A stretch of 64,000 nucleotides of DNA, from NCBI GenBank assembly GCA_018389105.1, contig JACATO010000304.1, positions 868,001-932,000 on the forward strand. The letters are read 5' to 3'. Shown piece after piece: positions 35,776-48,100 of the stretch. This DNA is from Nautilus pompilius. Taxonomy: Eukaryota > Mollusca > Cephalopoda > Nautilida > Nautilidae. The notes beneath the pieces were generated by a model. It saw only the letters and a program-made list of their open reading frames with translations, was not told where the DNA came from and did no database searches. The position numbers and the translations under genes are program-made. Within the stretch, counting starts at the first letter, position 1. Each line of letters starts with the position of its first letter.

Positions 35776-36710
35776 GGAATTATAAGTATTTACATACAAT
35801 TTGACTGCCAGAAGAAAATTTCCTGTCATGTAATTTTGAGTCAGTTTTATGTACAGTATTTCTTATTCATGGCCTTGAGTTATATAGCATATATTATTCA
35901 CATTAAAAATTGTCTCTACAGCTACTTTTTCCTCGCACTAAATGAAAAAATAAAGTCTGGTTTCAGGATTAGATTCCTTCTGCATGACAAAATCAAGACA
36001 CTGCAAAGTTTCCATGTAGTTTCTGTCAATCAAAACTTGATATTTCATGCAGTAGTATCTAAAAGATAATAATCTTGAATAGCTCATGAAATCCAATTAA
36101 AAAAAAAAACTAATTTAAATAAGGCAAAACAAATCTTTAGTCTTTCTTGATAGCGATAGCTGCTCATACTCTTAATAATTCTAGTAATTAACTGCCATTT
36201 GTACCTTATTTATTTGGCAATTAGAATTCCATACCTAGACTACACACATCAAGATGGATCTAACTAGTTTTCTCTTTTCTACCTAAAACAACAGCCACTT
36301 TAGAAGGTAGTTTGAATTATCATAAAGTTTATGAGAAAAAATCTGTTAACTTGAAATCAGAAATATTGTAAACGCCTATAATAACTGTATTTTTATTAAA
36401 GATTTGTGAAGAAGTTCACAAGTGAAACAAGAGATATAAATTTAGTCAGGATTAGTATGTTTAACTGATGCTTGGAAAGTCAGATAATTTTCATTAATTA
36501 AAAATTTCAAACTTAGATTATCCTTTTTCTAAATGTAAGATGTAAATAAGTCCTATGTTTTAAATGCTTATTTTTTTAATGAAATTAATAGTGTGAAATA
36601 ATGAGCAAACAATGTACTGATCTGAAAATATCAAGACTTAATTAATCAGACATGGGTTTTCCAAATTAATATGGCAGACTACTGTATAAAAGATGTATTG
36701 AAATTAACTT
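35776..36710. other. AT-rich DNA, no gene recognised
   Basis: The frame 35836-36069 (plus) has no known motif. Confidence 0.4.
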
Positions 36711-37957
36711 ACACTGGTTTCCAAAAGTTAACCAACCAACAAACAAAATTTCCAAAATACACTGAATGTTCAATACAAATTCTTCTTCACGTATAATTCT
36801 AATTTAAATAATATCTTAATGAGTTCCAGTAGGAGTATGGAAGTTATTTTTGGTATAAAGATATGACAAGAAAACTGGTCTGTGTTCATATCAGTTTTGG
36901 CTTTGTTCGGGTATTTATTTTGAAGGGCAGTAATACTTATTTGGCAGATTGTCTAATATAGAGAGCTATTAGTACCAGGTGTGGTTTCTTAGCTAAGAAT
37001 ATAATTTGACAGAGATACTGTCTAAAGACTAGTTCAACAATGACTACAGATTACAACCCCCAGCAGTTGATTGGTGTGTCTCACTTCTGGATTGGCAAAG
37101 CAGGAATTCATTTATAATCTCTCTGTGGCTACATGAAAGGTTGGCATCAGACTCAACCATACATGAGAGACTGCATGGAAGAGGACACTATTCGAGACAA
37201 CCAATGATGTGCATCCCTCAACTCACCATTATAAACAGTAAAAATGGAACTGATGCTGAGAACATGTTGCTTGAACACCACATGACTGGAGCCATATTCT
37301 CTTTACCAATGAGTCAAGATTTAGCCATAAGTGTGACTAATGGGGCATATTTATCTGAGGGAAATGTAGAGCACAAAACTATCCCATAAAAATTATGGAA
37401 AAAAATCACTATGATGTGGTAATGTGATAGTCTGAGCAGGAATTTGATTAAGTGCATTTGGAAAAAAATTTCATCTTAATAGAGAATAAAACTAATCTGC
37501 AAAGGGCACATAAGCATCTATTATCTTCAAGCCAAAAAATGTACCCGCATAAAATGGCCAATGTTCTGACATTAATCCTATTGAAAATGTTTTGAATGCT
37601 CTAGAAAGATGTTGCCATCCTTCAAACTTCTCTGATAAGACAACTTTACTGTCAATTGTTCCTGTTGATATGGTTATGAGTATTAAGCAGAGCTGTTTCA
37701 AATCATGTACTGCTATCAGGGAGATTCACTTCCTCTAATTCATTTTTACTTATATTAAAATTTCTTTAATTCCTGATTTGATCCTGCTTGTTTTCCTTTT
37801 AAATCCCTAGAATTAATTGAAAGTTACATAATCTTTTGATAAAAATTGTGCTATATGAAGAGGAATTTATTTGCATTGAACATTTAGTAAATAAAATTTT
37901 AACAATTTATGAAATATTTTTTTTATTTTTGTTGGAAACCAAAGTATTTCAAGTGTG
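36711..37957 (+). mobile_element. Tc1-like transposon remnant (approximate ends)
   Basis: The left boundary ACACTGGTTTCCAAAAGTTA (36711) and the inverted right boundary (reverse complement of 37928-37957, containing ACTTTGGTTTCCAACAAA) share GGTTTCCAA near the ends, as in many Tc1 terminal repeats. The roughly 1.25 kb between them fits a Tc1 element carrying one transposase gene. The exact ends and TA duplication could not be fixed because the ends are diverged. Confidence 0.5.
36995..37740 (+). pseudogene. Decayed Tc1-like transposase
   Basis: Translating in all plus frames gives HERLHGRGHYSRQPM near 37160, then EHVA-TPHDWSHILFTNESRF (37258-37325), FIXGKCRAQNYP, KNHYDVV near 37400, and later DINPIENVLNALER near 37570-37610, followed by IKQSCFKSCTAI near 37690. 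This is the order of a Tc1 DDE transposase (V-RRL-E-GL-ARRP, TP-DWSHVLFTDESRFSL, WREPGTRY, LNPIEN/H-VWD-L-R, I-SM-RC-A-I). The first catalytic aspartate in LFTDES reads as asparagine (LFTNES), and the VWD tryptophan is lost. Several stops and frameshifts interrupt it. The enzyme would have cut at the terminal repeats and inserted at TA. Confidence 0.8.
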
Positions 37958-38319
37958 TCTATGTATACATTTAACATCTAGATAGGCAGACAGCCATCAC
38001 CATGCAAAAAAAAAACAATGAATCCTGTAATATTTCTCCACTTATTAAAGGTCTTGTGATAGACCATTCAGATTGTAGTCAGAAAATATTTCTCACTAAT
38101 CTGTGGCAAAGATTATCTTGCTGAAATTACCTATTTAACAGAAATAAGCCAAAGAATGATCTAATATCATGTCTATTAATTTGACTATAGAACATGCCAA
38201 GCATGAGAGAAATCACTTCTCAAAAGGGATAAAAGCTTTCAAAAGATCTGCCCAGAACCTCAAGTATTGGCTGTGCATACTCCTCTCTGATGAATTATAG
38301 TTTCAGCAGTTCACATCTA
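37958..38319. other. Spacer between two Tc1-like remnants
   Basis: Nothing recognised. Confidence 0.4.
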
Positions 38320-38735
38320 GAGGTCGCATGTGTGTGGAAAAGAACGAATGAAGATCTTCAACACCAATTTCTTCATGCTCTGGTATGGGCTGTAATTTGG
38401 CACAGAGGAATGACAAAACTAGTGTTTATTGATTCTGCCAGCTGCAATGCTATTTTAAAATACTTCCTACTTCTGTACCAAGAACACATACTTAGAATCT
38501 ATGCAGGTGCATGTCACTACCTGAAACAACTTTGTGTAACCAAAATCTGGGAGAGAAATCAGGACATTCAACATTTTCTCTGGGTACCCAAAAAGCCTCA
38601 GCCAAATGCAATCCATCCACTCTCTGCCAAAATGATGAAATCACAAGCAGCTTTCACATGGCTTTGGGGTAACCTGGATCAAACTATAATACAAAACCTC
38701 ACTGGTTCAATACTAAACAGGGTAGAGGCTTAATG
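38320..38735 (+). pseudogene. Probable Tc1-like transposase remnant, C-terminal half
   Basis: One open frame of 147 codons (38290-38733) contains VWAVIWHRGMTKLVFIDS, which fits the VWG-I--RG-T-LVFID segment after the first catalytic acid. It then has ACHYLKQLCVTKIW (compare A-CH-A), IQHFLWVPKKPQPNAIHPL (a damaged IQ-FPWP-KSPDLNPIEHLW) and LTGSILNRVEA at the end (compare LV-SMPRRVQAVI). The DN before the A-CH motif and the catalytic E of NPIE are changed, so it is inactive even though the frame is open. It belongs to a different subgroup from the remnant 0.6 kb upstream. The match is imperfect, so identity is probable, not certain. Confidence 0.55.
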
Positions 38736-41700
38736 AAGTACTAACATTAAGGATTTTACTCTACTGCTATTCTTTATTTCTACGACAAATAGTCAAATTA
38801 TTATGACAGAGTACTATATTTATAAATTTTTTAGAACTTGTCACTAAATGCAATAACATTTGAATGTGTATGCAGCAGAAGTCATGATACAGTACACACA
38901 ATTTGATGACAAAGATCAGACATTAATTACAAATATGAGTCTATAAAGCACAAAACAAAATCAGATATCACATTTTAAAATTTTTTTTAAAAATCTATGT
39001 AAAGATAAATTTCTTTGGAGAAAAAAAAGAAATCAGGTTTTTAAAAAAATAGAGTCAATCAGTGGACTAAATACAGCATAAACAGATTTAGCCTGATTTT
39101 GCCATAGTTTGTGTTTCTGAACTATTAATTAGAAAACAAATGGCCCTATCGGTGTCACATTTTCGTAATATCATGCATTGAGATTTATTTTATTTAGGTT
39201 TAAATCACTGAAAGACAAACCTGTTGCTGGTACCTCTTGCAGAAAGATTGTAGTTATGCTTTGTCTTGATGAAAAATGTTTACTGGAGAAGCTCAAAAAC
39301 TTGTGTTATTGAAAATCAGGCTGCTGTAAGAGGAGGAAAAAATCCCCTGAAATATGTTACAATAACATACATTACAACAACCACCTTAGAACAGTGGAGA
39401 TTGAAACAGAATAGCTAAGCTATTCTAAGTATTACATAGTACATATTTTAGGTTGATGGATGACCATATGTGAACTCCGTAGAGACCAAAACAAACACCA
39501 TTAAGTTTACTTAAACTTACAAAACAACACAAAAAACAATAAATAATAAAATAGTTTACAAAGACAAATCATAGTAGTTTGTTACTTTATGGCACAATAT
39601 GGTGATATATACAGCCTGGTGCTGGTGGATGATGCATGCAGACAATGGAAAATCAGAACAAAAGTCTATTTTGGAAAGGTCAGCAAAGGATAAGTGTCAA
39701 AGAGTTGGATGTGAGAATATTTAGCTTCAACTCTGGTGATACTAAGACAGCTGAATGACTGGACAGACCTTGCTTCTCTGCATGCATTGGATCATTTACT
39801 GGGCATGAACTGCTCTTGCAGTAGAACAAAGTCTCCTTGGGACTTTTGATGTCGTCAGCTCCCAGTCACATTTCCTGTATTTTATTCCTGTCCTTATTAC
39901 AAGCCCATCTCCAGACTTTTCATCTTCACTTGATGTGGGCCATTTTCCAAGTCTTCTGAGCATCATCAGAAAAATTAAAATTATTACAGAAAATAACCTG
40001 AAGCCATCAGAGCCACCAAGAGCCCTGAAAGTGAGTCTTGCCTTAACAGTGTTGTATAGAGTATTTTGCTTCTCATCTTTACAGAGAAAAGTTAAACTAG
40101 CATATTTTATCACTGTACTCTATGTTTTTTTTCTTAAGTACATTGTAGTTGGGATAAAAACAATGTAACACACTTTGGTAGCATTTCTAAATGTTTAATA
40201 CAATACTCTGTTGGTGTCAAAATGTGTCTATAAGTGCCTGTCAAGCTGTTTTTCCTATTGTTATAAACATCAAAGCAATACAGTTTCCTCATGTTTAATC
40301 CCAAGGGAATCAGGAGTTTAAACCCATAGTACTCAGAAGCTAACACCTGACACATGTCACATTCTTTGCTTTGTTTAGGTAAATAATTACTGTATAACAT
40401 GAACAGTGTAGCAGCAAAATTTAACTTTTCAACTTAAAATTTCAGTTAGTTCATTCATCGGCTTGTCTTGCTGGATTAAACTCCCCTTTTTTGGGAGTTC
40501 TAATAAAGCAGCAGGTATTATCGTGACTGAACCAACCATTCTGATAGTTTAAATTAATCTAACGGAGGACTGAAAAAAGAAGCCAACCACAAACCTCCGT
40601 TACAATCTTGGAATTTCCAGTAAAGGGGGTGGGGGAGAAAGTTGATCAGATTAACCATCCAGACACCTACTAACATCTGTGGTATTTCTTGCATTCTGAG
40701 CTGGTCTTATCTCTCGACCTTCTATCGGAAATTCAATCTAAATGTATTTATGTGAAATAATAAATACAAAGAAAAAATGCTTAATTTTCAAAATGATTAT
40801 CTTCAGATAGTAAAGCTCATCAAAGTGCTTGCAATTATCCCATTGGCAACATGTGATTGTTAGTATTCAAAAACTACATGTCTAAAGCTCCTTTTTATAA
40901 TCTCATTCCCATCAAAATTCATTACTTTGTAAACATCCTGTTAAGTCAAAAATCTTTCTTTAACAGAAAAAACAATATTTGCATTCTAACCCATCATTTT
41001 ACCACAACTATTTTAAAGCCAGGTTGCATGGAAACTAAAATAAGCCTTTTCTGTTAAAAATTAAGCAAAAGCTCTCAGAAAGCAATGCTATTTCTGCCAT
41101 CCAGTTTTTTTCACAGTAAAAGCACCAATCAAAAAGTTAAGTTTACTTCATCTTTAATAAATGACATAAGACAAGCTTAGCATGATATTTACACACAATA
41201 TTAAATATGAAAGACAGTAGTAGTGCCATGTAATATCATATAAGGATAGTGTTTTAGTTTAAGTCGCTAAAAAGGGCATTTCATGCAAAGTATAAAACTA
41301 AGTAAAGGGTGCCTAACTCCGTAAAATATTCTAAATGATATAAACATGAAAAACTGTTGATCTCAAACTGAAAAAAATGAACTAACTAAACTATATTACT
41401 GTATTGTTTAGCTTTATAGCTCCAAGTATTATCATAGCCTATGGTGTCAGTTTCCATGGTGTTGTAACATGCAACTGCTTTGTTAATTAACAGAAGTGAG
41501 ATACTATTTTGAGAGAATTCAACTTAAAACAATTCTGCATTACAGCATGTTTTCTTTTTATTCACAGATATTGCATAGCAAGCTCTGTCCATTTGTCTCT
41601 ATACAACAATAATCAGGAAAAATATCCTTCTATAGTTTCATGGATACAACATAAAACAAAACAAACAAACATTTTATTTTAACCTTTCACATAATAAACA

Positions 41701-42619
41701 TTCCATACACAACACAAAGCTATGCAATTCACTTTTGTAAACAATGTTTTTCTTTTTCTATCATAAATGCCTTTATCCTTTCTAGTTGCCACTTATCTTA
41801 AACATAGCACTCTTTTTCTTAGCTCCTCCATCATTTGAATGCCCATTATGCTTAGCTTAGCACACACAGACTGTCAGCAACAGCCAAACAGAAATGGCTA
41901 TGTGCAATCTTTTACTCAACAGATGCTGCATCAGCCTCATCTTTCAACATTTCTTACATGCCCTGATTTTTTGGGTATCAACTTTCAAACACCCACACAA
42001 TGATGCTTGCTTACATACACACATCAGAAAAATTGTGCTATTAATAATAAGCCATTTAACAATAATTCCATCTGATCTGATAGATGTAAAAAAAATTTCC
42101 ACAGGTCCCAAATATTGTTTCTTTAGAGAAGCTGGTGAATATTTAATAAAACCTTGAACCTAGCCATCAAAAAAAGATTTGATTATCTGAGTATTATCAG
42201 ACCAGACACAGCAAAGCCAGAAACAGATGTAGAAAGTTGAGCATTGCTTGGAAAACATCTGTTTTTCATTGGTAACCAGAAATATGTCTTCATTAATTTT
42301 GCCTAATTAGCCTGGATATTAATGTGTAACTCACTCAATTTAGTATTTTGACTTAACCTTTTCCAATTTATAACTCACACCAACTGAAACATTTTCTTCA
42401 CTCACTACAGATAAAGTGATGATGATGAATCTCCAAACTCATGAAACTTTACAGCCAATTATGTTTTAATTATGCCCAGTTTTCTTATTTAAAACTGAAA
42501 ATTCTAGTTTAGAATTTTGTGGGTTTTATTCAGTTTTTCTGGAATTCTTCATTAAATAAGAAATTGGGTTTCTTGGAAAATTAACTTAAGAAATAAATAA
42601 TAAAGCAAATTGCTGCTGT
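38736..42619. other. AT-rich DNA, no gene recognised
   Basis: The frame 39796-40113 (minus, 105 codons) lies in a less AT-rich stretch (39600-40050) but shows no motif I know. The rest is AT-rich with no recognised element. Confidence 0.4.
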
Positions 42620-42850
42620 GTCATACACCAGTTTCAACAACAGAGATAACCTATCTAAACTGGAGGCAAAACTGACAAGAGACCTGCTACCCCTGCCCAG
42701 AGGATACTCATGTAACCTGGGCCAGTAACCATGCCAGCAAGGTACTCCAAACTGAGCTGATCCTAACCAGAAAACAAACTTGGGCTAGCAGTATAAATGC
42801 AGGGCCACTGACTGCCCATAAATCACATGTAAAACTCAGGCCCAAATCAA
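42620..42850 (-). repeat. tRNA-derived SINE copy
   Basis: Minus strand reads GCCCAAGTTTGTTTTCTGG, TCAGCTCAGTTTGGAGTACC, TTGCTGGCATGG and ends GATAGGTTATCTCTGTTG then GAAACTGGTG. The 3' end is shared with the copy at 2825-3085 and the centre with 9105-9225. The hAT MITE at 42908 begins about 60 bp beyond it. Confidence 0.7.
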
Positions 42851-42907
42851 TGAATCCCACTGCAGGCATGATATAAATGTACTTCTTTTGTTTTTATATC
42901 TTATATG

Positions 42908-43195
42908 CAGTGCTGGATTTAGGACAAATGAGGCCCTGTGCTAGTTAAGTTATGAAGCCCCTTACTTGGGCCCTGAAGGAGGTACAAACTACAAAGTAAT
43001 GCTTCAACTGCTTTTGACAATTTTTATAGACCAATTTCACTTTTATAACTTTTAGGAAAAACATTTGAACGTTTGACATTTGAAAAACATTTGAAAAATT
43101 CATTGTAAAAAATTTTTTTGGCAGGAAGATGGGCCCCCTGGCCAACGGGGCCCTGTGCTTAAGCACACCTAAGCACAATGGTAAATCCAGCATTG
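42908..43195. mobile_element. Non-autonomous hAT element (MITE), 288 bp, with intact target duplication
   Basis: Left end CAGTGCTGGATTTAG and right end TAAATCCAGCATTG are inverted repeats (one mismatch in the first 14). They are followed by a second inverted pair, GGGGCCCTGTGCTTA on the right and GAGGCCCTGTGCTAG on the left. The element is flanked on both sides by the identical 8 bases CTTATATG (42900-42907 and 43196-43203), the target duplication length of hAT elements. It has no coding capacity. Perfect flanks suggest a fairly recent insertion compared with the decayed hAT gene at 17595-19085, whose own ends were not found, so a direct relation cannot be claimed. Confidence 0.92.
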
Positions 43196-43203
43196 CTTAT
43201 ATG

Positions 43204-44379
43204 GATCAAAGAAATATAGATGGAATGATTCTTCCTTTCAGTTGAAACCACTTTCAAAACTGGACTTTGCCAAGCTTCCAAGATAACCTCATGAAGGGAT
43301 CAAAACATTACAATGTTTCCATGAATTCCATTAACAGAAATTTGATATTTCACTAAAACAGATAAACCACAAGCATATTATCTTAACTAAATAAATATAA
43401 AACAATAACCATATATAGTGTATTTATAGTACCCCAAACAGAAAATGGTTGATTTCTCATACCTTAAAAGCGCACCACTGTGGTGCTATTCTTGCTGCTG
43501 CACCATGGGCAAAAGACAAAAGTATGGTTTAGTTAGGATCAGTACCACTGAAAATCATTAATCCTTTCATGTACAGCACAATTATCCTCTTCTGGAAACA
43601 CTTAAAAATCCGAAGATGACATGTTGTAGAATGTAGATGATGATTCTTCCCCAAACACAGTGGGCACTATAGTGTGTGCAGCAGGGTGTTTATAAAATCT
43701 TTGAAGGGTTTTAAAGTTTAATAACTGCTTAATTCAAACAGAACAAAATCAAAGTGTACTGTGTAGCTGCATGCTTAAAGATTTATCTTTTGTTTATTTT
43801 CAGACTATCATTAAACCAAAATGGTTACATGCAAGAAAGCTAGGTACATCATGTACCCTGCTGAAATAAAGTTGGTTACTGCAGTAAAATAAACTTCATT
43901 AGGAAATTTGTGGATGAAGTTCAATAAAGAAACAAACTTGGGTAATGTTATAAAATACTCTAATAAACTATGCAGTCAAGAGACCATTGCAGCTTTTGAA
44001 AAAAGTATTTTTAAGCCAACAGAAATCACTTCACTGTGTATCACAAGGAGGAATGCAAAAATTCTGGTTTACTCAAAAACATCCAAATCAGTATATTAAC
44101 TCAAGTCACGAATCAACACAGTTACCAGTTACAACAGATTCCAACAGCTTCAGAATCTGATAAAACCGCTGGCAAACAAGAATTGAACACAGTAACTAAA
44201 GACAGCAACAAAGTTGGTTCAGATTAATTTCTGCATCATCAAAAACCTTTTTAGCATATAGCACTGCAATACATTTTTTGTTCTATGTAGTTTTTTTTTT
44301 TTCAGTGCAAACTCTTTTCCTGACTTTGAGGTCTCTAGGACATCCCACAAAAGGGAGCTAGGTAGAGATGGAGGTGGTG
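43204..44379. other. Unassigned DNA with weak coding traces
   Basis: A splice-acceptor-like sequence (TTTGTTTATTTTCAG ending at 43803) precedes plus-strand frames 43821-44099 (one stop) and 44036-44227 (ending KQELNTVTKDSNKVGSD). The composition of the last 45 codons is protein-like, but I recognise nothing. T run at 44289-44301. Confidence 0.3.
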
Positions 44380-44700
44380 TAGGGCATCAGCCATGGCGAC
44401 CAAGCAAATTATCTTGGTATGGTCGAGGGCTTTTGAGCATTGGTGGAAATTCAGGGCAATCAAGAGTTACCTGCAGAACTTCCAACCTACATACCCAGAA
44501 AACTCCTACTATAACTCCTTTAGTTAGCTATGAGAGGAAACTGGAGTGAATGGAAGAAACCCATGTTGTCAGCTGGTAGAAAAGAGCATAAAGACACCAT
44601 GCCAGAGAGGTTCACCAAACTGATTCAGACCCTGGTAGAAAACCCAAGCTTGCATCCACAGCAGAATGGCATGTTAGGCATGTGGATATCTGCCACTTAT
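44380..44700 (-). repeat. SINE copy
   Basis: Minus strand has GCTTGGGTTTTCTACCAGGG, GAATCAGTTTGGTGAACCTC, TCTGGCATGGTGTCTTTATG, CCAGCTGACAACATGGG and CACTCCAGTTTCCTC. The copy at 54270-54600 has the same order of segments. The tRNA-like head is decayed. Confidence 0.65.
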
Positions 44701-45030
44701 CTTATTTAATTAAACTATTATTAAATACTGAAAGCCCCCCCCAAAGACTTTATAAACATCTTGTATTTTCTTTTTCTCCTTTTGAATATCACTAAGATAA
44801 AATTATTTTAAAGCGCAACTTTAGTTTAACAAGCCTAATTCACACATAAAACCTAAAATTAATGAATAATAAAAATTACTCAACATACTTAATTACAATT
44901 CCCAAAGAATTTACATTTCAACACTTGCTGTAATTCTTACCCACAACCACCAATGACAATGAAACTGCATAATTTGCTTGTTTCATTCTTTTCTGTTAAT
45001 TGGTATAAACTAATTTTTAAAAAATACAGA
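44701..45030. other. AT-rich spacer
   Basis: Nothing recognised. Confidence 0.4.
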
Positions 45031-45056
45031 ATTATCATCATCATCATCATCATCAA
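45031..45056. repeat. (ATC)n microsatellite
   Basis: About eight ATC units. Confidence 0.94.
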
Positions 45057-45075
45057 GCAGCAGTAAAAAGAACAC

Positions 45076-45078
<3 letters not shown>

Positions 45079-45124
<46 letters not shown>

Positions 45125-45125
45125 C
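45079..45125. repeat. (GA)n microsatellite with one interruption
   Basis: About 22 GA units broken once by GG, as at 11756-11797. Confidence 0.95.
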
Positions 45126-48100
45126 ATGTTTGCCATAATTTGGAGATTTGAAATGGAATCTAATAAAAATGTGACTTAAAAAATGTCTCAGCTGTTAACC
45201 CTCCTGTGTAGCCCACAACCTTTCAAATCTGTATTACCCAAAACAGGTTGAAGCAAAGAGACTATGACATGCAGTATCTTTCTCATTAATATACCCTTTA
45301 TAATGATAAATATGTATATTGTTCACTTGTTTTGCATTACGAGTAAGTAGACCAAATATACAGTCAGTTCAGCATCAATATTAACTAGTGCTTCAAAGCT
45401 GGGCCAGATTATCTAAGATAGGTAAAAGCTAAAGCGATATATTGCGAGAAGGGGCTTGATGGATGGTCAAATAGAGAGATCATATTCAGCATTAATATAA
45501 TATTTGTATGCTGAATTTTCTTAATTCTAGATACATTTGAGCAAGAATTTTATTTGCATGCTTTAATACCAAATGATCTGGAATGTGTCAGAATACAATC
45601 AACAAAATCTTTAAATACTACATATAATATGAGCACTGAAAGCAGTTTTTGTTTCAAACACTAATGATTTAGCTTTTGTCTCAAAGAGCTTCCGTAAATT
45701 AAAACACTAAGATGATATGGAAGAAATATGCCTGATTTGCTCAGAAATATTTCAAACAGTGAGTCAGACTTTTTAAAAATAATTGGTGGCTAGAGGGTAA
45801 TAATGAAGCTTAGATGAGATGACATTTTTACATGAATGCTTTGACGTCATTCACATGTTTAATTTTTGTTTAAAACTCTTGGGTAAAATTACCTATTTAC
45901 TTTAGTATCTTCACAGCAGAAGCTGCATTCTGCAGGACAGAAAGAAAATGGTTGTAAAAAATTAATGATCACAAGAAATACAAATATCAATCTTTGAAAA
46001 ACAAAAACATTAAATATTTCGTACATAAAGCAAGAAAACATCTTCCATCCCTGGAAAACACATTAAAACAGAAATGCTGATTGATCTATGCATGTTCTTA
46101 ATTATAAAGATTTTTTTTTCCTTCCAAATTTCCAATTCTTCACAATAAGAAAACGTTAAAGGTAGACAAAGATGTCACAGCTTTCCTAGAATAATATAAT
46201 TTTAATATGTAATTATTAGTTTTGATTTAAAAATTACACATATTTTGAAAGCACTTAAAATAAAAGAAAGCAGGTATTTAAAGATATCATTTTAATTGGT
46301 GTCTTAGTATTTAAGACGCATGTTAATGTTTTTATAATTTAAGAAAGATGCACCGATTGACTGAAAAGCTGGCAGAGCAAATTTTAAACTTAAAACTATT
46401 TTAAAAAGTAAAGCCACAGATAACATAAACAGAAAAAAATTTACAAAACCAAAAATGTAGGATATTTCTAACATAACTTTTGTTCATTTTCAACAATTAA
46501 AAAAAAAAAACCTGACAACTTAAAAATACCAAAAGTAAAGAGACCATTAGGCTATAAAAAAGAACGAATTTAAAAAAAAAACATTTTTCCATTTATTATA
46601 TCAACTTGCACCTTATAATATACTAGTTATTTTAAAGGACTTTTTATTGTAGTTGAAAGTGTTTTTAAGTTAAAAAGCACACACCAGCAATTTATAAATA
46701 CACCTCAATTTATCTACAGATCAGTATATATACATCAGAGAAAGAGTGAGAGAGAAACACTTGTAAGATCTACATTTTACAGGTTTGATATTTAGTAAAC
46801 TTATTTTCTTTTAATGATCTTGTCAAAAAATTAAATGTAATAAGTATTAGTCTTTTACTTATCTGTAGAGTGGCAATTTTTCAGCATCATCAGTACTGTA
46901 TCTGCATGCTTGGTTAATCCTGCTTATTTATTACAAGTTAACTAAACTGAACGTTTTTCCCCTCTTCCACTCTTATAACCCTGGCTATGCAACAGTAAGA
47001 CATGCAACAAAGAATCTGAGAATCTTAATATATCTAACAATAAAAAAACAATCTTTCAATTCTACGACGTTTAAGATATTGTCCGTTAACCTCTCTCTCC
47101 TTTAGCTGTCGTTGCTCAATACAATTATTTTTTGTTTGATGCAGAGATGCCAAAAGCGAAATAAAAACCCAAATTTTCCAAATGAGTGCATCCATTTTGC
47201 ATTAAACTTTTAAGTGATGTGGAAAGGCATTTCCGTTCGAACAATACCCTCCATGTATAATGAAATACTACCGTAGTTTCAAATGTTGCTTGTTATTTTC
47301 TGCATTTTTAAATATTTTTTTTGGTTTATAACTTTGAATGAAAAATAGCATTTTCTTTTTAAAATAATTTTCAACCATCTAACTCTGATTACTTTTTTTC
47401 TTTTAATATCAGGAACAGCATCATCACAAAATAGAAAGAGCAGAAATGCTTTAAAAGAAGTAAATAGATTTAGTTCACCAAAAATTATACATGATACATA
47501 CAATCCATTAACAGCATGCAAGGGCCAGGTTAATGCAGTGCAGTTATCCACCACAGTTCAGTCCCCATGGATCTGGACTATATTTGATGTCTAGCTAATG
47601 GTATGGTTTTTTTCTCACTATTTTGCTCTATCCAATTGCAATGTGATTTTTCTCCAACCAAAAATCAGAATAATTCTAGCAGATTCTTTCTCCATTGAAA
47701 ATCGACAATATTCAACCAAGATGCACATCTTAACTAAAAAACCCACACAGTTCTTGCTTGCATGTATCTGACAAAGATTAACACTCCATTAGATGAACAA
47801 TGCGCTGCCTCACTTTGGAAAATATAGCAATTTGTAATTAAAAATTAATGTTATACCAAAACTATAATAATAACATATTTAAAATTTTATTACACATTAA
47901 TAGTTTTCTAATATTTCAATTCTTTATTTTAATTGAGTACTAAAAGGCCGCCACTAAGATAAATATTTATAGAAACCTCTTGAAGTGTAAAGACTTTTCA
48001 TTTATAAAATATCATAATTCTACACATGACTGTCAGAATTTTAATTTGATAAACTTCATAATATTAGTCTAGTCAGGGTGAAACAAGATTTTATTTCATA

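Noticed and set aside
39796..40113. 105-codon minus-strand open frame in a less AT-rich stretch
   Set aside because: No known motif on either strand and no matching splice or start context. A repeat fragment is more likely, but I could not identify it.
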